A stretch of 62,263 nt of DNA from NCBI GenBank assembly GCA_947457195.1, contig CANGUU010000010.1:1-62263 (forward strand). The letters run 5' to 3'. Positions 18,154 through 26,872 of the stretch are shown one piece after another. The position numbers and the translations under genes were made by a program. Positions within the stretch are counted from its first letter, which is position 1, and each line of letters opens with the position of its first letter. A model generated the notes under the pieces. That model searched no databases and was not told the origin of the DNA. It saw only the letters and a list, made by a program, of their open reading frames with translations. Source of the DNA: Gammaproteobacteria bacterium (lineage in GTDB: Bacteria; Pseudomonadota; Gammaproteobacteria; Pseudomonadales; Pseudohongiellaceae).

Positions 18154-18249
18154 TCCGGCGGTAATACCGCTGTTGCCGACCAGCGTCCCGCGGCGTCGGC
18201 TGCGCGCCCGCCGCGCTAAACCCTTACCACTGCGCCACGCCGCGCGTTT

Positions 18250-18975
18250 ATGATTCGGGCCATCTCTCTCATCGGGAACCCTGCCGTGCGACTTTCGATA
18301 GCGCCCTGCCTCGTACTGGCGCTGGCGGCCAACCCCGCTGCTGCCCAATTCGACGACGACCAGCTTGGCGGCTGGTACACCTACCAGTGGACCCTCAACC
18401 GCAGCGGCTCGACGCTCGGCTGGCAGGGCGACCTTCAGCTGCGTTACTGGGACGTCGGGGGCGATACCGAACAGCGGCTGCTGCGCAGCGGCCTCACCTG
18501 GCAACCCGGGCGTATCAAGTACACGCTGGGCGTCGCCCACGTGGTATCGGAGGCCTTTGGCCCCTCCAGTGCCGACAGCGAAGAGCGGCGGCTGTACCAG
18601 GAAGCGCTGTGGCCGGCACAGCGGATCGGCGAGCATGGCTTCCTCGTGCACAGGATCCGCACCGAGGAGCGGTACCTCGAGGGTCAGGACCTGCGCACGC
18701 GCCTGCGCTACCTCGTCGGCTACAACCATGTGCTCAACCAGACCACGCTGACGCAGGGCGCACTCTATCTCGCCTTCAGCAACGAACTGTTCGTCAATCT
18801 GGAGCGCGGTATCGGCGGTGGTCGACAAGTCGATTATTTTGATCGTAACCGCTTCGCTGCCGGGCTTGGCTACAGCCTCACCGACGGCTTGCGCATTCAG
18901 CTCAGCTACATGCGCCAGAGCCTGGACAGCAACCGCAAGGACCAGCTGCAGCTGAATGTCATCCATACCTTTTGA
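18250..18975 (+). CDS. DUF2490 outer-membrane beta-barrel protein
   Basis: 241 residues. It has an N-terminal signal peptide (cleavage likely after ANPAAAQ) and alternating-strand sequence to the end. Family markers include HRIRTEERYLEG, TRLRYLVGYN, NELFVNL and FDRNRFAAGLGYSLTDGLRIQLSYMRQ, with a terminal Phe typical of barrels. No member of DUF2490 has a firmly established substrate. Same strand as the riboswitch-controlled receptor, with a gap of about 96 bases and no evident terminator, so co-expression and a role in the same uptake path are possible but unproven. Confidence 0.85.
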   Translation: MIRAISLIGNPAVRLSIAPCLVLALAANPAAAQFDDDQLGGWYTYQWTLNRSGSTLGWQGDLQLRYWDVGGDTEQRLLRSGLTWQPGRIKYTLGVAHVVSEAFGPSSADSEERRLYQEALWPAQRIGEHGFLVHRIRTEERYLEGQDLRTRLRYLVGYNHVLNQTTLTQGALYLAFSNELFVNLERGIGGGRQVDYFDRNRFAAGLGYSLTDGLRIQLSYMRQSLDSNRKDQLQLNVIHTF

Positions 18976-18982
18976 CAGCCGC

Positions 18983-20152
18983 TCAGTCGTGGATGAAGTG
19001 CGGTACAAAGCGCGAGGTATTGCGGGTGATGGGGGTACTGTCTTCACGGATGCCGATGCCGGCCGCGCGATCGCCGATCACCCAGCTGCCGATCACGGTG
19101 TAAACGGGCGACCCGTCCGCCGCATCGAAGCGCGGTAACGGCTGGAAGCGCTGGCGCACCCACGGGCCCTGCCCATAGGGACCTTCGACCGCCAGACGCT
19201 GCCCCGCAAGATTGCGCATCTCGATGTTGGCACCCTCGCGAGAATAGACGGGCTTGCGCACCCAGCCCGGCGCCAGCAGCGCGTCCGGGCCTGCATCGAA
19301 ATGGGCCTCCAGCAGATTGGGATGACCGCGGTGACGTTCCCAGAGCAGGGGCAGCACACCTTTGTTGGACAACAGCAGCTTCCAGGGCGGCTCGAGGAAG
19401 CGCGTGGCAGAGCTGAGCAACACGGGGCCGAACTCCTCCGCCAGCATGAACTCCCACGGGTACAGCTTGAACAGCGCATGGATGGCAGTACCGTCCGGCC
19501 CGGTGAACTGGCCGTCGCGCTCAGCCAACTGGTCGAGCGGCAGATAGCGGGTGGCGAGACCGGCCTGCGTGGCGCAGTCCAACAGATACAGCGTGTTGCC
19601 GCGATCCTCGCTGCTGTCATCCATGCAGCTGAACCACAGCGGCTCCGGCAGGACCAGCGACTCGAAGGCCTCGATAAGCTTTTCCTGGATCGAGTTGAAC
19701 TGGTCGGCAGCGGCCGGTAATGCGCCTGCCGCTACCTGCTGCTCGAACCAGTTCCACTGGAAGAACCCGCTTTCGAACAATGAGGTCGGCGTGTCGTAGT
19801 TGAGCTCGAGCAGCTTGGGCGGGTGACGGCCGTCGTAGGCAAGATCCATGCGCCCGTAAAGCTGTGGCTCATGCGCGGACCAACTGCGGGCCAGGTAGTC
19901 CCAGTACAGCGGCGGTACAGCGAGACGCGTCAGCAGTTCCTCGCTGGCGAGGATTTCCGGCACCAGCGCCAGCGCCAACTCGTGCAGCTCCTCGGTGGCC
20001 GCTTCCAGATCATCTTCGATCTGGCGCCAGCCGAACTGGTAGCAGGCACTTTCGTCCCAGTAAGGCGCTCCGTCGATCGTGTGGTAATCGAAGCCGGTGG
20101 CGGCCGCCTGGGCCTGCCAGTCGGCGCGAGGGGCCAGCGGCCTGCGCTGCAT
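18983..20152 (-). CDS. Glutathionylspermidine synthase family ATP-grasp protein (YgiC/YjfC type)
   Basis: 389 residues. It covers the synthetase half of glutathionylspermidine synthase: W-x-E-x-x-Y-like WDESACYQF, KLLELNYDTPT, FKLYPWEFMLAEEFG, KLLLSNKGVLPLLWE, GWVRKPVYSREGANI and the closing GSWVIGDRAAGIGIREDS. These carry the ATP-grasp Mg/ATP residues. There is no amidase domain. E. coli YgiC and YjfC, with the same layout, have no confirmed product. It is the last gene of a three-gene operon, starting eight bases after the DUF1190 stop. Confidence 0.92.
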   Translation of the reverse strand: MQRRPLAPRADWQAQAAATGFDYHTIDGAPYWDESACYQFGWRQIEDDLEAATEELHELALALVPEILASEELLTRLAVPPLYWDYLARSWSAHEPQLYGRMDLAYDGRHPPKLLELNYDTPTSLFESGFFQWNWFEQQVAAGALPAAADQFNSIQEKLIEAFESLVLPEPLWFSCMDDSSEDRGNTLYLLDCATQAGLATRYLPLDQLAERDGQFTGPDGTAIHALFKLYPWEFMLAEEFGPVLLSSATRFLEPPWKLLLSNKGVLPLLWERHRGHPNLLEAHFDAGPDALLAPGWVRKPVYSREGANIEMRNLAGQRLAVEGPYGQGPWVRQRFQPLPRFDAADGSPVYTVIGSWVIGDRAAGIGIREDSTPITRNTSRFVPHFIHD

Positions 20153-20160
20153 CGGTCGCG

Positions 20161-20790
20161 TCAGCCGCCGAGGGCACCGCCAAGACGCGTGGCGGTGGCG
20201 CCGAAACCGCCGCGCCGGCTGAGGCCGGCCGCCCGGGGCTGCAGGAGATCGCGGGACACGGTGACCGGGCCGCTGCGCTCGGCCACCGGGGCATTGCCGG
20301 CGGTCCGGAATGTCCGCTGATCATCGCGGGATTTGTAGAGCGGTTGGGCTCGATCGGCCGAGGCGGCCGCCGGCGCTGCCTGCGGCTGCCCGTCACGCAG
20401 CGGCGGAATACCGCCAGCGCCAGTCGGCGGTGGCGCGGGGCGGAACATCTGACCCGCCAGATACCCCATCATCATTGGCATATAGAAACTGCCCTGCGCA
20501 TGGCGCTCCGGCGCCGGCTCGCAGCGCTCGCCCCCGAAGTCAGCCTCGCACTCCTCCTGCGAGACGTACTTGGGCGCCAGTGCCGGGTGGGCCGCCAGCG
20601 CCGCCTGGTAATCGCTGGCGCACTGGGCGCTGGATTCAGGATTCTGCGCGCTGCACTCGGCAGCGTCCTGATACACCACTCCCTGTTCGACGCGGTTGGG
20701 TCCTCCGCAGGCGGACACCAGCAGCGTGGTGGCCGGTACCATCACGATCAGGGTCGACGAACGACTGCGCTTGCGGGCTCGAACGGACAT
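20161..20790 (-). CDS. DUF1190 (YgiB/YjfM-like) lipoprotein
   Basis: 209 residues. A basic N-terminus MSVRARKRSRSS precedes a hydrophobic segment ending LLVSACGG, a lipobox-like site. Family markers are YQDAAECSAQNP, AALAAHPALAPKYVSQEECEADFG and a C-terminal Gly/Arg/Ser-rich low-complexity tail ending RRGGFG...RLGG. Regularly spaced cysteines are typical. Function unknown. ATG 20790 is preceded by gaggag. It is the middle gene of DUF350-DUF1190-synthetase, the same gene set as E. coli yjfL-yjfM-yjfC. Confidence 0.9.
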   Translation of the reverse strand: MSVRARKRSRSSTLIVMVPATTLLVSACGGPNRVEQGVVYQDAAECSAQNPESSAQCASDYQAALAAHPALAPKYVSQEECEADFGGERCEPAPERHAQGSFYMPMMMGYLAGQMFRPAPPPTGAGGIPPLRDGQPQAAPAAASADRAQPLYKSRDDQRTFRTAGNAPVAERSGPVTVSRDLLQPRAAGLSRRGGFGATATRLGGALGG

Positions 20791-20809
20791 GGCGACTCCT
20801 CTCGGCGGT

Positions 20810-21226
20810 TTACCAGTAGGTCATGGAAGCGGCATTGAGCAGGCCGATGGCAATGCTCACCGCCGCAGTCAGCACACCGGCGGCGAGTTCGCGCTGGGCG
20901 ATGCGCTCGGGCAACTGCGGCAGCGTGAGCCGCAGCACGAGAAAGGTCAGCACCTGCACCACCAACGCGATGCTGCCCCAGATGGCGCAGTCCAGCAGGC
21001 TGAGGGCATGGGTGATTGCCCCCGACAGCGGCAGCGCGAAGCCGAGGAGCGCGCCACCGAGTGCCACGGCGGCAGCGACATTGTTCTCCTTTACCAGGCC
21101 CATTTCGTCCTGCGGTGTGACCCAGGTGTAGATCTGCCAGAACAGTCCCATCAGGGCCACGGCCAACACAAAGTAGGCGATGAAATCCAGAAAGCCGGAC
21201 AATGAATAAAGCGTGGTTTCGATCAT
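20810..21226 (-). CDS. DUF350 (YjfL-like) inner-membrane protein
   Basis: 138 residues with four transmembrane helices, arranged as the DUF350 duplication: SLSGFLDFIAYFVLAVALMGLF, then KENNVAAAVALGGALLGFALPLSG, a central hydrophobic span and a C-terminal one. ATG 21226 follows gggaggc. Family function unknown; members occur beside polyamine-aminopropyl or ATP-grasp enzymes and PspA-like stress operons. It is the first gene of the three-gene operon; the promoter should lie in the 64 bases before the tyrB-like gene's stop. Confidence 0.92.
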   Translation of the reverse strand: MIETTLYSLSGFLDFIAYFVLAVALMGLFWQIYTWVTPQDEMGLVKENNVAAAVALGGALLGFALPLSGAITHALSLLDCAIWGSIALVVQVLTFLVLRLTLPQLPERIAQRELAAGVLTAAVSIAIGLLNAASMTYW

Positions 21227-21290
21227 GCTGCCTCCCGGTCTGGCCAGCGCGTGCGGGGCGCACCCGCACGGCTCGCGCCCTGCACGCAGT

Positions 21291-22481
21291 CTACAACACC
21301 GCGGCGATGGCGTTGACGAGCGTATCGATGTTGGCGTTGTTGATACCGGCCACGTTGATGCGGCTCGAACCCACCATGTAGATGCTGTAGTCGCCGATCA
21401 GCTTCTTGACCTGCTCCTGCGTCAGGCCCAGGAACGAAAACATGCCCTTTTCGTTCTGGATGAAGGAAAAGTCACGGTCGACGCCCTTGGCCTGCAGCTT
21501 GGCCACCAGCTTGGCGCGCAGGCCGTTGATGCGGTTGCGCATGTCGGTCAACTCGGCGTCCCAATCGGCCCGGAGTGCCGCGTCCTCGAGGATCATGCCA
21601 ACCAGTGCTGCGCCGTGGGCCGGCGGCACCGAGTACATCTCGCGGGCCGTGCCGACCACCTGCGTGGCCGCTGCTTCCGTGGCCGCCGGCGTTTCGGTGA
21701 CGACCAGTACCGTACCGGTACGCTCGCGATACAGTCCGAAGTTCTTCGAGGCCGACGCCGCGACGATCACCTCGGGCAACTGGCTTGCCAGCAGGCGCAG
21801 GCCGTAGACGTCCTCCACCAGACCATCTCCCAGCCCCTGATAGGCGAGGTCGATGAAGGGGGTGAACCCCTGCTTGAGCGCCGCATCGGCGACCGCCTGC
21901 CACATGGCATGGTTGAGGTCGGCGCCGCAGGGGTTGTGGCAGCAGCCATGGATCAGCACCAGATCGCCTTTTCCGGCCTGCTTGAGCTTGGCCATCATCT
22001 CGTCGAATTTGATCGAGTGTTTCTGGTAATCATAGTAGGGATACAGCTCGAGCTTGAGACCGGCACTGCCCAGCAGCGGGATGTGATTGTTCCAGGTGGG
22101 ATCGCTGACAAAGATGCGGGTACCGGGAAAACTGCGCGCGACGAATTCGGCAGCCACTCGCAAGGCGCCGGAGCCCCCGGGGGCCAGCACCGCCGCGGCG
22201 CGCTTGCCTTTGACCGCGGCATGGTCGTTACCCAGCATGAGATCGAGGGAGTGTTTGAGGAAGAGTTCGGGACCGGCCTGCGCGATATAGGATTTGGAAT
22301 CCTCGATCTGCCACAGCTTCTGCTCGGCGGTCTTCACGGCACGCATCACCGGGCAGTTGCCGGCCTCGTCCTTGTAGATGCCCACGCCGAGGTCCACCTT
22401 GTTGGGGTTGGTGTCGCTCTTGTAGGCCGCAGACAGACCCAGAATGGGATCCGGGGGACGCCGCTCGATCGTTTGAAACAT
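21291..22481 (-). CDS. Aromatic amino acid / aspartate aminotransferase (class I, fold-type I)
   Basis: 396 residues. The start at ATG 22481 gives the standard family N-terminus (MFQTIERRPPDPILGLSAAY); earlier frame is Pro/Gly-rich and unlike the family. PLP Lys246 lies in SASKNFGLYRERTG, and the substrate-binding Arg is in VGSSRINVAG. HGCCHNPCGADL is the cofactor Asn region. The family transaminates aspartate and aromatic amino acids with 2-oxoglutarate. TyrB and AspC subtypes cannot be told apart from sequence by eye. It is monocistronic-looking; the DUF350 operon follows on the same strand. Confidence 0.92.
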   Translation of the reverse strand: MFQTIERRPPDPILGLSAAYKSDTNPNKVDLGVGIYKDEAGNCPVMRAVKTAEQKLWQIEDSKSYIAQAGPELFLKHSLDLMLGNDHAAVKGKRAAAVLAPGGSGALRVAAEFVARSFPGTRIFVSDPTWNNHIPLLGSAGLKLELYPYYDYQKHSIKFDEMMAKLKQAGKGDLVLIHGCCHNPCGADLNHAMWQAVADAALKQGFTPFIDLAYQGLGDGLVEDVYGLRLLASQLPEVIVAASASKNFGLYRERTGTVLVVTETPAATEAAATQVVGTAREMYSVPPAHGAALVGMILEDAALRADWDAELTDMRNRINGLRAKLVAKLQAKGVDRDFSFIQNEKGMFSFLGLTQEQVKKLIGDYSIYMVGSSRINVAGINNANIDTLVNAIAAVL

Positions 22482-22619
22482 GACTGTATCCGTGTGGGTT
22501 GGAAAGGTGGGCTTGCCGGAGGAGCCACCAGGCAGCGCAGGCGCGGTGGGCACTCCGAAGCGGGCGCCGAGTATACCAGCATGCATGGTCGGGCAGGCAG
22601 CAGGCAGCGCCGGCCGCGG

Positions 22620-23177
22620 CTACTCCGCCAACAGGCCGACCGCCTCCCGGTAGGGCAGTGCCGCGATGCCGGACAACTGCATGGAACTGCGCAAGGACTT
22701 GCCGAGAATGAAGGCGAGGATGCGGCCGTGGTACCCAAGACCCGGGGCGAACACCGGCAGCACGTCTTCGAGGCGCTCAGCCTGTTCCACCGCCGCATGC
22801 AGGGCTGCGCGCTGCTGCTCCACTTCTGCCATGAAGGCGGCATCGTCTGCGATGGCGGCGTCGAGCGACAGCGTCCAGGTACGGTCGGTCTGCAGTTCAC
22901 ACAGCCCGATGTAGCGCTGGGCCAGCGGCCGGTGCCACTGGTCGGGGGCCACCAGCGACAAGCGGTAGCCCGACGCCTGCGCGTACAGGTAGTAGCGCTG
23001 GCCGACCACCGGGTTGAAACGGATTTCACTCTGCAGCACGAACAGCGACGTAAACAGCTCCATCTCGATCTGATCGATCTGTTTGGGAGGCACGATCAGT
23101 CGGGCGACATGCTGCTGCACGCCTTGCAGCAGCGGGACCAGGCCCTTGCCCTGCGGGTTGGGATTCTTGCGAGCCAC
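22620..23177 (-). CDS. DUF2452 domain protein
   Basis: 185 residues if translation starts at GTG 23177, which has ggaga seven bases upstream and gives the family-like N-terminus ARKNPNPQGKGLVPLL; a TTG at 23231 would add 18 residues of low-complexity sequence. DUF2452 features are the opening NPNPQGKGL, the central QSEIRFNPVVGQRYYLY and WHRPLAQRYIGL. Function unknown, no signal peptide. It lies between tyrB and thuA-like genes on the same strand, without tight coupling. Confidence 0.8.
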   Translation of the reverse strand: MARKNPNPQGKGLVPLLQGVQQHVARLIVPPKQIDQIEMELFTSLFVLQSEIRFNPVVGQRYYLYAQASGYRLSLVAPDQWHRPLAQRYIGLCELQTDRTWTLSLDAAIADDAAFMAEVEQQRAALHAAVEQAERLEDVLPVFAPGLGYHGRILAFILGKSLRSSMQLSGIAALPYREAVGLLAE

Positions 23178-23291
23178 GCGCTGGTCTCCGCCGTCGCCGC
23201 CGGGCGCACGGACTTTCAGAAGGATTGTCAACGGCCGGTGCGAAACGCACCGCCCCCCTTGCTTACGCGGCCAGTCGTGGCATCGGATGAT

Positions 23292-24206
23292 TCAGCGGCC
23301 CGCCGGCTCGCCCAGCGGGGTGGCATCACCCTCCACCAGACCGAGTGACCAGCGCAGCGCGTTGAGGAACAGCTGCTGTACCAGCGGGTTGTCCCAGGAC
23401 TGGTCGCTGTGGCCGAGCACCGAGTAGAACACCCGACCCTTGCCATACTCCCGCGCCCAGGCGATGGGCACGTCGCGGTCGGTGGCGGGACTGCGGCCGA
23501 GCTCGGGATCCAACTGGTCGAGATCCACGCTCGCCAGCACCCGCACATTGTCGCGCGAGTACGGGGCCTGGTGGACCGCGGCTTCGTCGTGGACGCTGAA
23601 CGCGGCAGGCAGTCCCTGCATGGCGGGAAACCGCGGATCCTCCACCACGATCGGCAGATCGACCTCAAGACGCTCGGCCTTGGTCCACGGGTGGTCCCAC
23701 AGCCCGCCGATCATATCCCGGTAGCCGGGATGCCCCTGGAAGGCGTTGACGCCGGTGTGGGCGGCGACGAACCCCTTGCCGTCATCGCGCACGAAGCTCA
23801 GGAGATCTGCCATCTGCTGCTCGTCGAGCGTGCCGGGGCCAGCACCGAAGAAAAAGATCGCATCGAAAAAATCGAGGTTCTTGGCATTAAGCACTGGTGT
23901 TTCGCCGTTGCGCACGGGCGCTTTGGTCACGAGCTGCGTGTCGGTGCGGATGATCGTCATGTAAAGCCCACTTTCGCGGCCTAGCCGCTCGATGGTGGCG
24001 AGCGCATGGGAGATCGAATCATGCTGAAACGCGGTAGAGGTCTCGCCGATGGCCAGTACTTTCTTGAAACCCGGCCAGGGGTCCGGCCGCGGAGCGGAGG
24101 CCGTCGCCGCCACCTGCGCGAGCAGCGGACTGCCGAGCAGCAGCCCCGCCGAGAGCAGCGGTACGGCGAATTTCCGCGAGATTTTTCCGGTGCTGGCTGC
24201 CGCCAT
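23292..24206 (-). CDS. Exported ThuA-like (trehalose utilisation/class I glutamine amidotransferase-like) protein
   Basis: 304 residues from ATG 24206, which gives a signal peptide (LLSAGLLLGSPLLAQV). ThuA fold markers: FQHDSISHALATIERLG, then FFDAIFFFGAGPGTLDEQQ, GFVAAHTGVNAFQGHPGYRDMIGGLWDHPW and a C-terminal YGKGRVFYSVLGHSDQSWDNP. The DxxS/AAHT and GH residues define a Rossmann-like GATase fold, usually without glutaminase activity; some members act as sugar oxidoreductases or hydrolases. It is divergent from the GH3 glucosidase, suggesting a shared carbohydrate role. Confidence 0.88.
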   Translation of the reverse strand: MAAASTGKISRKFAVPLLSAGLLLGSPLLAQVAATASAPRPDPWPGFKKVLAIGETSTAFQHDSISHALATIERLGRESGLYMTIIRTDTQLVTKAPVRNGETPVLNAKNLDFFDAIFFFGAGPGTLDEQQMADLLSFVRDDGKGFVAAHTGVNAFQGHPGYRDMIGGLWDHPWTKAERLEVDLPIVVEDPRFPAMQGLPAAFSVHDEAAVHQAPYSRDNVRVLASVDLDQLDPELGRSPATDRDVPIAWAREYGKGRVFYSVLGHSDQSWDNPLVQQLFLNALRWSLGLVEGDATPLGEPAGR

Positions 24207-24363
24207 GGTCTTCTCCTCCGCAAGGTATGGGGGAGCCAGTAGAGTCCAGAGCACCCCGATCGGTAAAGACCTGCGCCCCCATCCCGGCCCGGGCCGCCAG
24301 GTGCTGGAGCGGCCGGCGCAATCGAATTACAGTGCCGCAGCCGTCTCGCTGGAATCGCCCGCC

Positions 24364-26853
24364 ATGCCCGTCCGTCACCTCCTAGCTCTGCTCAGCCTGC
24401 TGCTGTTCGCGCCGGTACAGGCCGCCGACGTGGATGCCCTGCTGGCGCAGATGACGCTCGACGAGAAACTGTCACTGCTGCACGGCCATCTGGACCCGCA
24501 GCCGGAAACGGGCTTCAACAGTGCTGGATACCTGCCGGGCGTACCACGCCTCGGCATTCCACCCCTGCGCCTTGCCGATGGCCCGGCCGGCATACGCAGC
24601 GACCGCAGCGCAACGGCGCTGCCGGCACCGGTCATGCTCGCTGCCAGCTTTGACCCGGCGCTGGCTCTGCGCTACGGGGCGGTGATCGGGCGCGAGGGCA
24701 TCGCGCGCAACCAACAGATCCTGCTGTCACCGATGGTCAATCTCGTCCGCGTGCCGCAGGCTGGCCGAAACTTCGAGACCTTCGGCGAAGATCCGCTGCT
24801 GGCCAGCGCCATCGTCGCCGCCGAAATCACCGGTATCCAGCAGGAAGGCATGCTGGCCACAGTCAAGCACTTCGCCGTCAACAATCAGGAGACGGCGCGC
24901 CTCACCCTCGATGCCGTTGTCGACGAGCGCACGTTGCGGGAGCTGTACCTGCCGGCGTTCGAGGCGGCGGTGCAGGCCGGCGTTGCCGCCGTGATGTGCG
25001 CCTACAACCGGGTCAACGGCACCTATGCCTGCGAAAACGCGCAACTGCTCAACGACATCCTGCGCGGCGACTGGGGATTTCAAGGTTTCGTGATGACCGA
25101 CTGGTGGGCCAACCACTCGCTGGCAGCACTTACCGGCGGACTCAATCTGGAAATGCCCGGTTGGCAGCACCGGGATTACGAGGTGCTCGTCCACTTCGAC
25201 GCGCCACTGCGCGAGGCGCTGACCACGGGCCGCCTGCGGGAGGCCGATGTCGACACCGCGCTGCGGCCCCTGCTGCGGATGCTCGATCGCTTCGGCTATC
25301 TGCAGGCGACTCCACCGGTGGCGGCGTCGGCGCCGCAGCATGACGTGGCGCTTGAGACGGCGCTGGCCGGCGCCGTGCTGCTGCGCAATGAACAGAACTT
25401 CCTGCCGCTCGCTGCCTCTGAACTCGGCAGCACCCTGCTGGTGGGTCCGACCGCGCAGCATACCCTGGTCGGCGGCGGAGGCAGCTCCCGCGTGCTGCCG
25501 GAGCGGCGCGACCAGGTCCGCGAGGCACTCGGCCTGCTCGGCGGCGGCGCTGAGCCCCGCTACCACGATGGTTTCGCGATGGACGGCTTGCCGGTTCCCG
25601 ACACCGTGCTCTACCTGCCCGGGTCAAACCGCCGGGGCGTGCAGTTCACCGCAGCCAATGGCAACCGCCGACGCCTCGGCACGATCGAGCACATGGGCAG
25701 CAAGGCCGTCGCCGGCGTGGGCATGTGGTACTGGTATACCGACCTCATCGCCCCGGAAACCGGTGACTACGAATTCCATGTGCAGACCGACGGCCCGGTA
25801 GCCAGCCTGTACCTGGACGACCAGCGCGTGCTCTGGAACGACAAGGGCATCGTTGCCGATGCGGAACTGCTGCCCACCGCCGACGGTCTGCGCAACAGCA
25901 GCACCGTGCTCGCGCTGGAGGCCGGCCAGCGCTATCGCCTGAAGGTAGAGGCCTGGACCGGTGACCGTCAGCCGCTGCAAGTGCGCCTGCGCTGGTTGCC
26001 GCCCTCGGCAGTCGACGCGGTGATCGGGGCCGCCGTGGCGGCTGCCGATGGGGCCGAGCGCATACTGGTTTTTGCCCACCAGGAAGGAACCGAGACGCGT
26101 GACCGTAGCTCGCTGGCCCTGCCGGGGCTTCAGGACGAGGTCATTGCCGCCCTCGCCCGCCGCTTTCCCGGCAAGGTAGGCGTGGTCCTGAGTACCGGTG
26201 CACCGGTGACCATGCCGTGGGCAGAGGACGTGGCGGCGATCCTGCAGACCTGGTATCCGGGCCAGGCGGGCGGCGAGGCCACGGCCCGCCTGCTGCTCGG
26301 CCTCGCCACTCCCGGCGGTCGCTTGCCGGTGACCTTCCCGCGCTCCGAGCGGGACACGCCGCAGGCCGGCAATCCCCTGCGTTTTCCCGGTGTCGACCAG
26401 CGTCAGCTTTATGGGGAGAGCCGCTACATCGGCTACCGTTGGTACGACAAGCGCGCGCTCGAGCCGCTGTTTGCCTTCGGTCACGGTCTTTCCTACACGA
26501 CTTTCGACTATGGTGACCTGAGCCTGCAGCAGCGCGGCAACGACGTCGAAGTCAGTTTCACCGTGCACAACCGCGGTGCGCGCGACGGGGCCGACGTGCC
26601 GCAGCTGTACCTTTCCCAACCGGAGTCGCCGGTGGACGTGGAAGTCCGCAAGCTGGTGGGCTTCCAGCGGGTCGACGTGGCGGCTGGCAGCAGTGTGCAG
26701 GTGACGCTGCGGGTGCCAGCACGCGCCTTCGCCTACTGGCACACGGCTGAGGCGCGCTGGGAGCCCCTGCCGGGTCGCAAGCAACTGCTGCTCGGCGCCT
26801 CATCGCGCGACCTGCGCCTGCAACAGGAATTCGTGTACAGTCCGGCGCTCTGA
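24364..26853 (+). CDS. Exported glycoside hydrolase family 3 beta-glucosidase-like enzyme with PA14 insert
   Basis: 829 residues from ATG 24364, with a signal peptide (LLALLSLLLFAPVQA). The (beta/alpha)8 domain contains GRNFETFGEDP, VKHFAVNNQE and the nucleophile Asp246 in VMTDWWA. The second alpha/beta domain is interrupted by a PA14 lectin-like domain at about residues 424-560 (MWYWYTDLIAPETGDYEFHVQTDG). A fibronectin-III-like C-terminal domain ends the protein. GH3 enzymes of this layout cleave beta-glucosides or beta-xylosides in the periplasm. A sugar transporter of the FucP group starts 19 bases downstream. Confidence 0.93.
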   Translation: MPVRHLLALLSLLLFAPVQAADVDALLAQMTLDEKLSLLHGHLDPQPETGFNSAGYLPGVPRLGIPPLRLADGPAGIRSDRSATALPAPVMLAASFDPALALRYGAVIGREGIARNQQILLSPMVNLVRVPQAGRNFETFGEDPLLASAIVAAEITGIQQEGMLATVKHFAVNNQETARLTLDAVVDERTLRELYLPAFEAAVQAGVAAVMCAYNRVNGTYACENAQLLNDILRGDWGFQGFVMTDWWANHSLAALTGGLNLEMPGWQHRDYEVLVHFDAPLREALTTGRLREADVDTALRPLLRMLDRFGYLQATPPVAASAPQHDVALETALAGAVLLRNEQNFLPLAASELGSTLLVGPTAQHTLVGGGGSSRVLPERRDQVREALGLLGGGAEPRYHDGFAMDGLPVPDTVLYLPGSNRRGVQFTAANGNRRRLGTIEHMGSKAVAGVGMWYWYTDLIAPETGDYEFHVQTDGPVASLYLDDQRVLWNDKGIVADAELLPTADGLRNSSTVLALEAGQRYRLKVEAWTGDRQPLQVRLRWLPPSAVDAVIGAAVAAADGAERILVFAHQEGTETRDRSSLALPGLQDEVIAALARRFPGKVGVVLSTGAPVTMPWAEDVAAILQTWYPGQAGGEATARLLLGLATPGGRLPVTFPRSERDTPQAGNPLRFPGVDQRQLYGESRYIGYRWYDKRALEPLFAFGHGLSYTTFDYGDLSLQQRGNDVEVSFTVHNRGARDGADVPQLYLSQPESPVDVEVRKLVGFQRVDVAAGSSVQVTLRVPARAFAYWHTAEARWEPLPGRKQLLLGASSRDLRLQQEFVYSPAL

Positions 26854-26872
26854 TCATCACGAGGGGACTTTC

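Noticed and set aside
21213-23348. 711-residue open frame on the plus strand
   Set aside because: It is antisense to the aminotransferase and DUF2452 genes, whose families are clear. The translation is His/Gly/Arg-rich with no domain; it is a GC-rich shadow.
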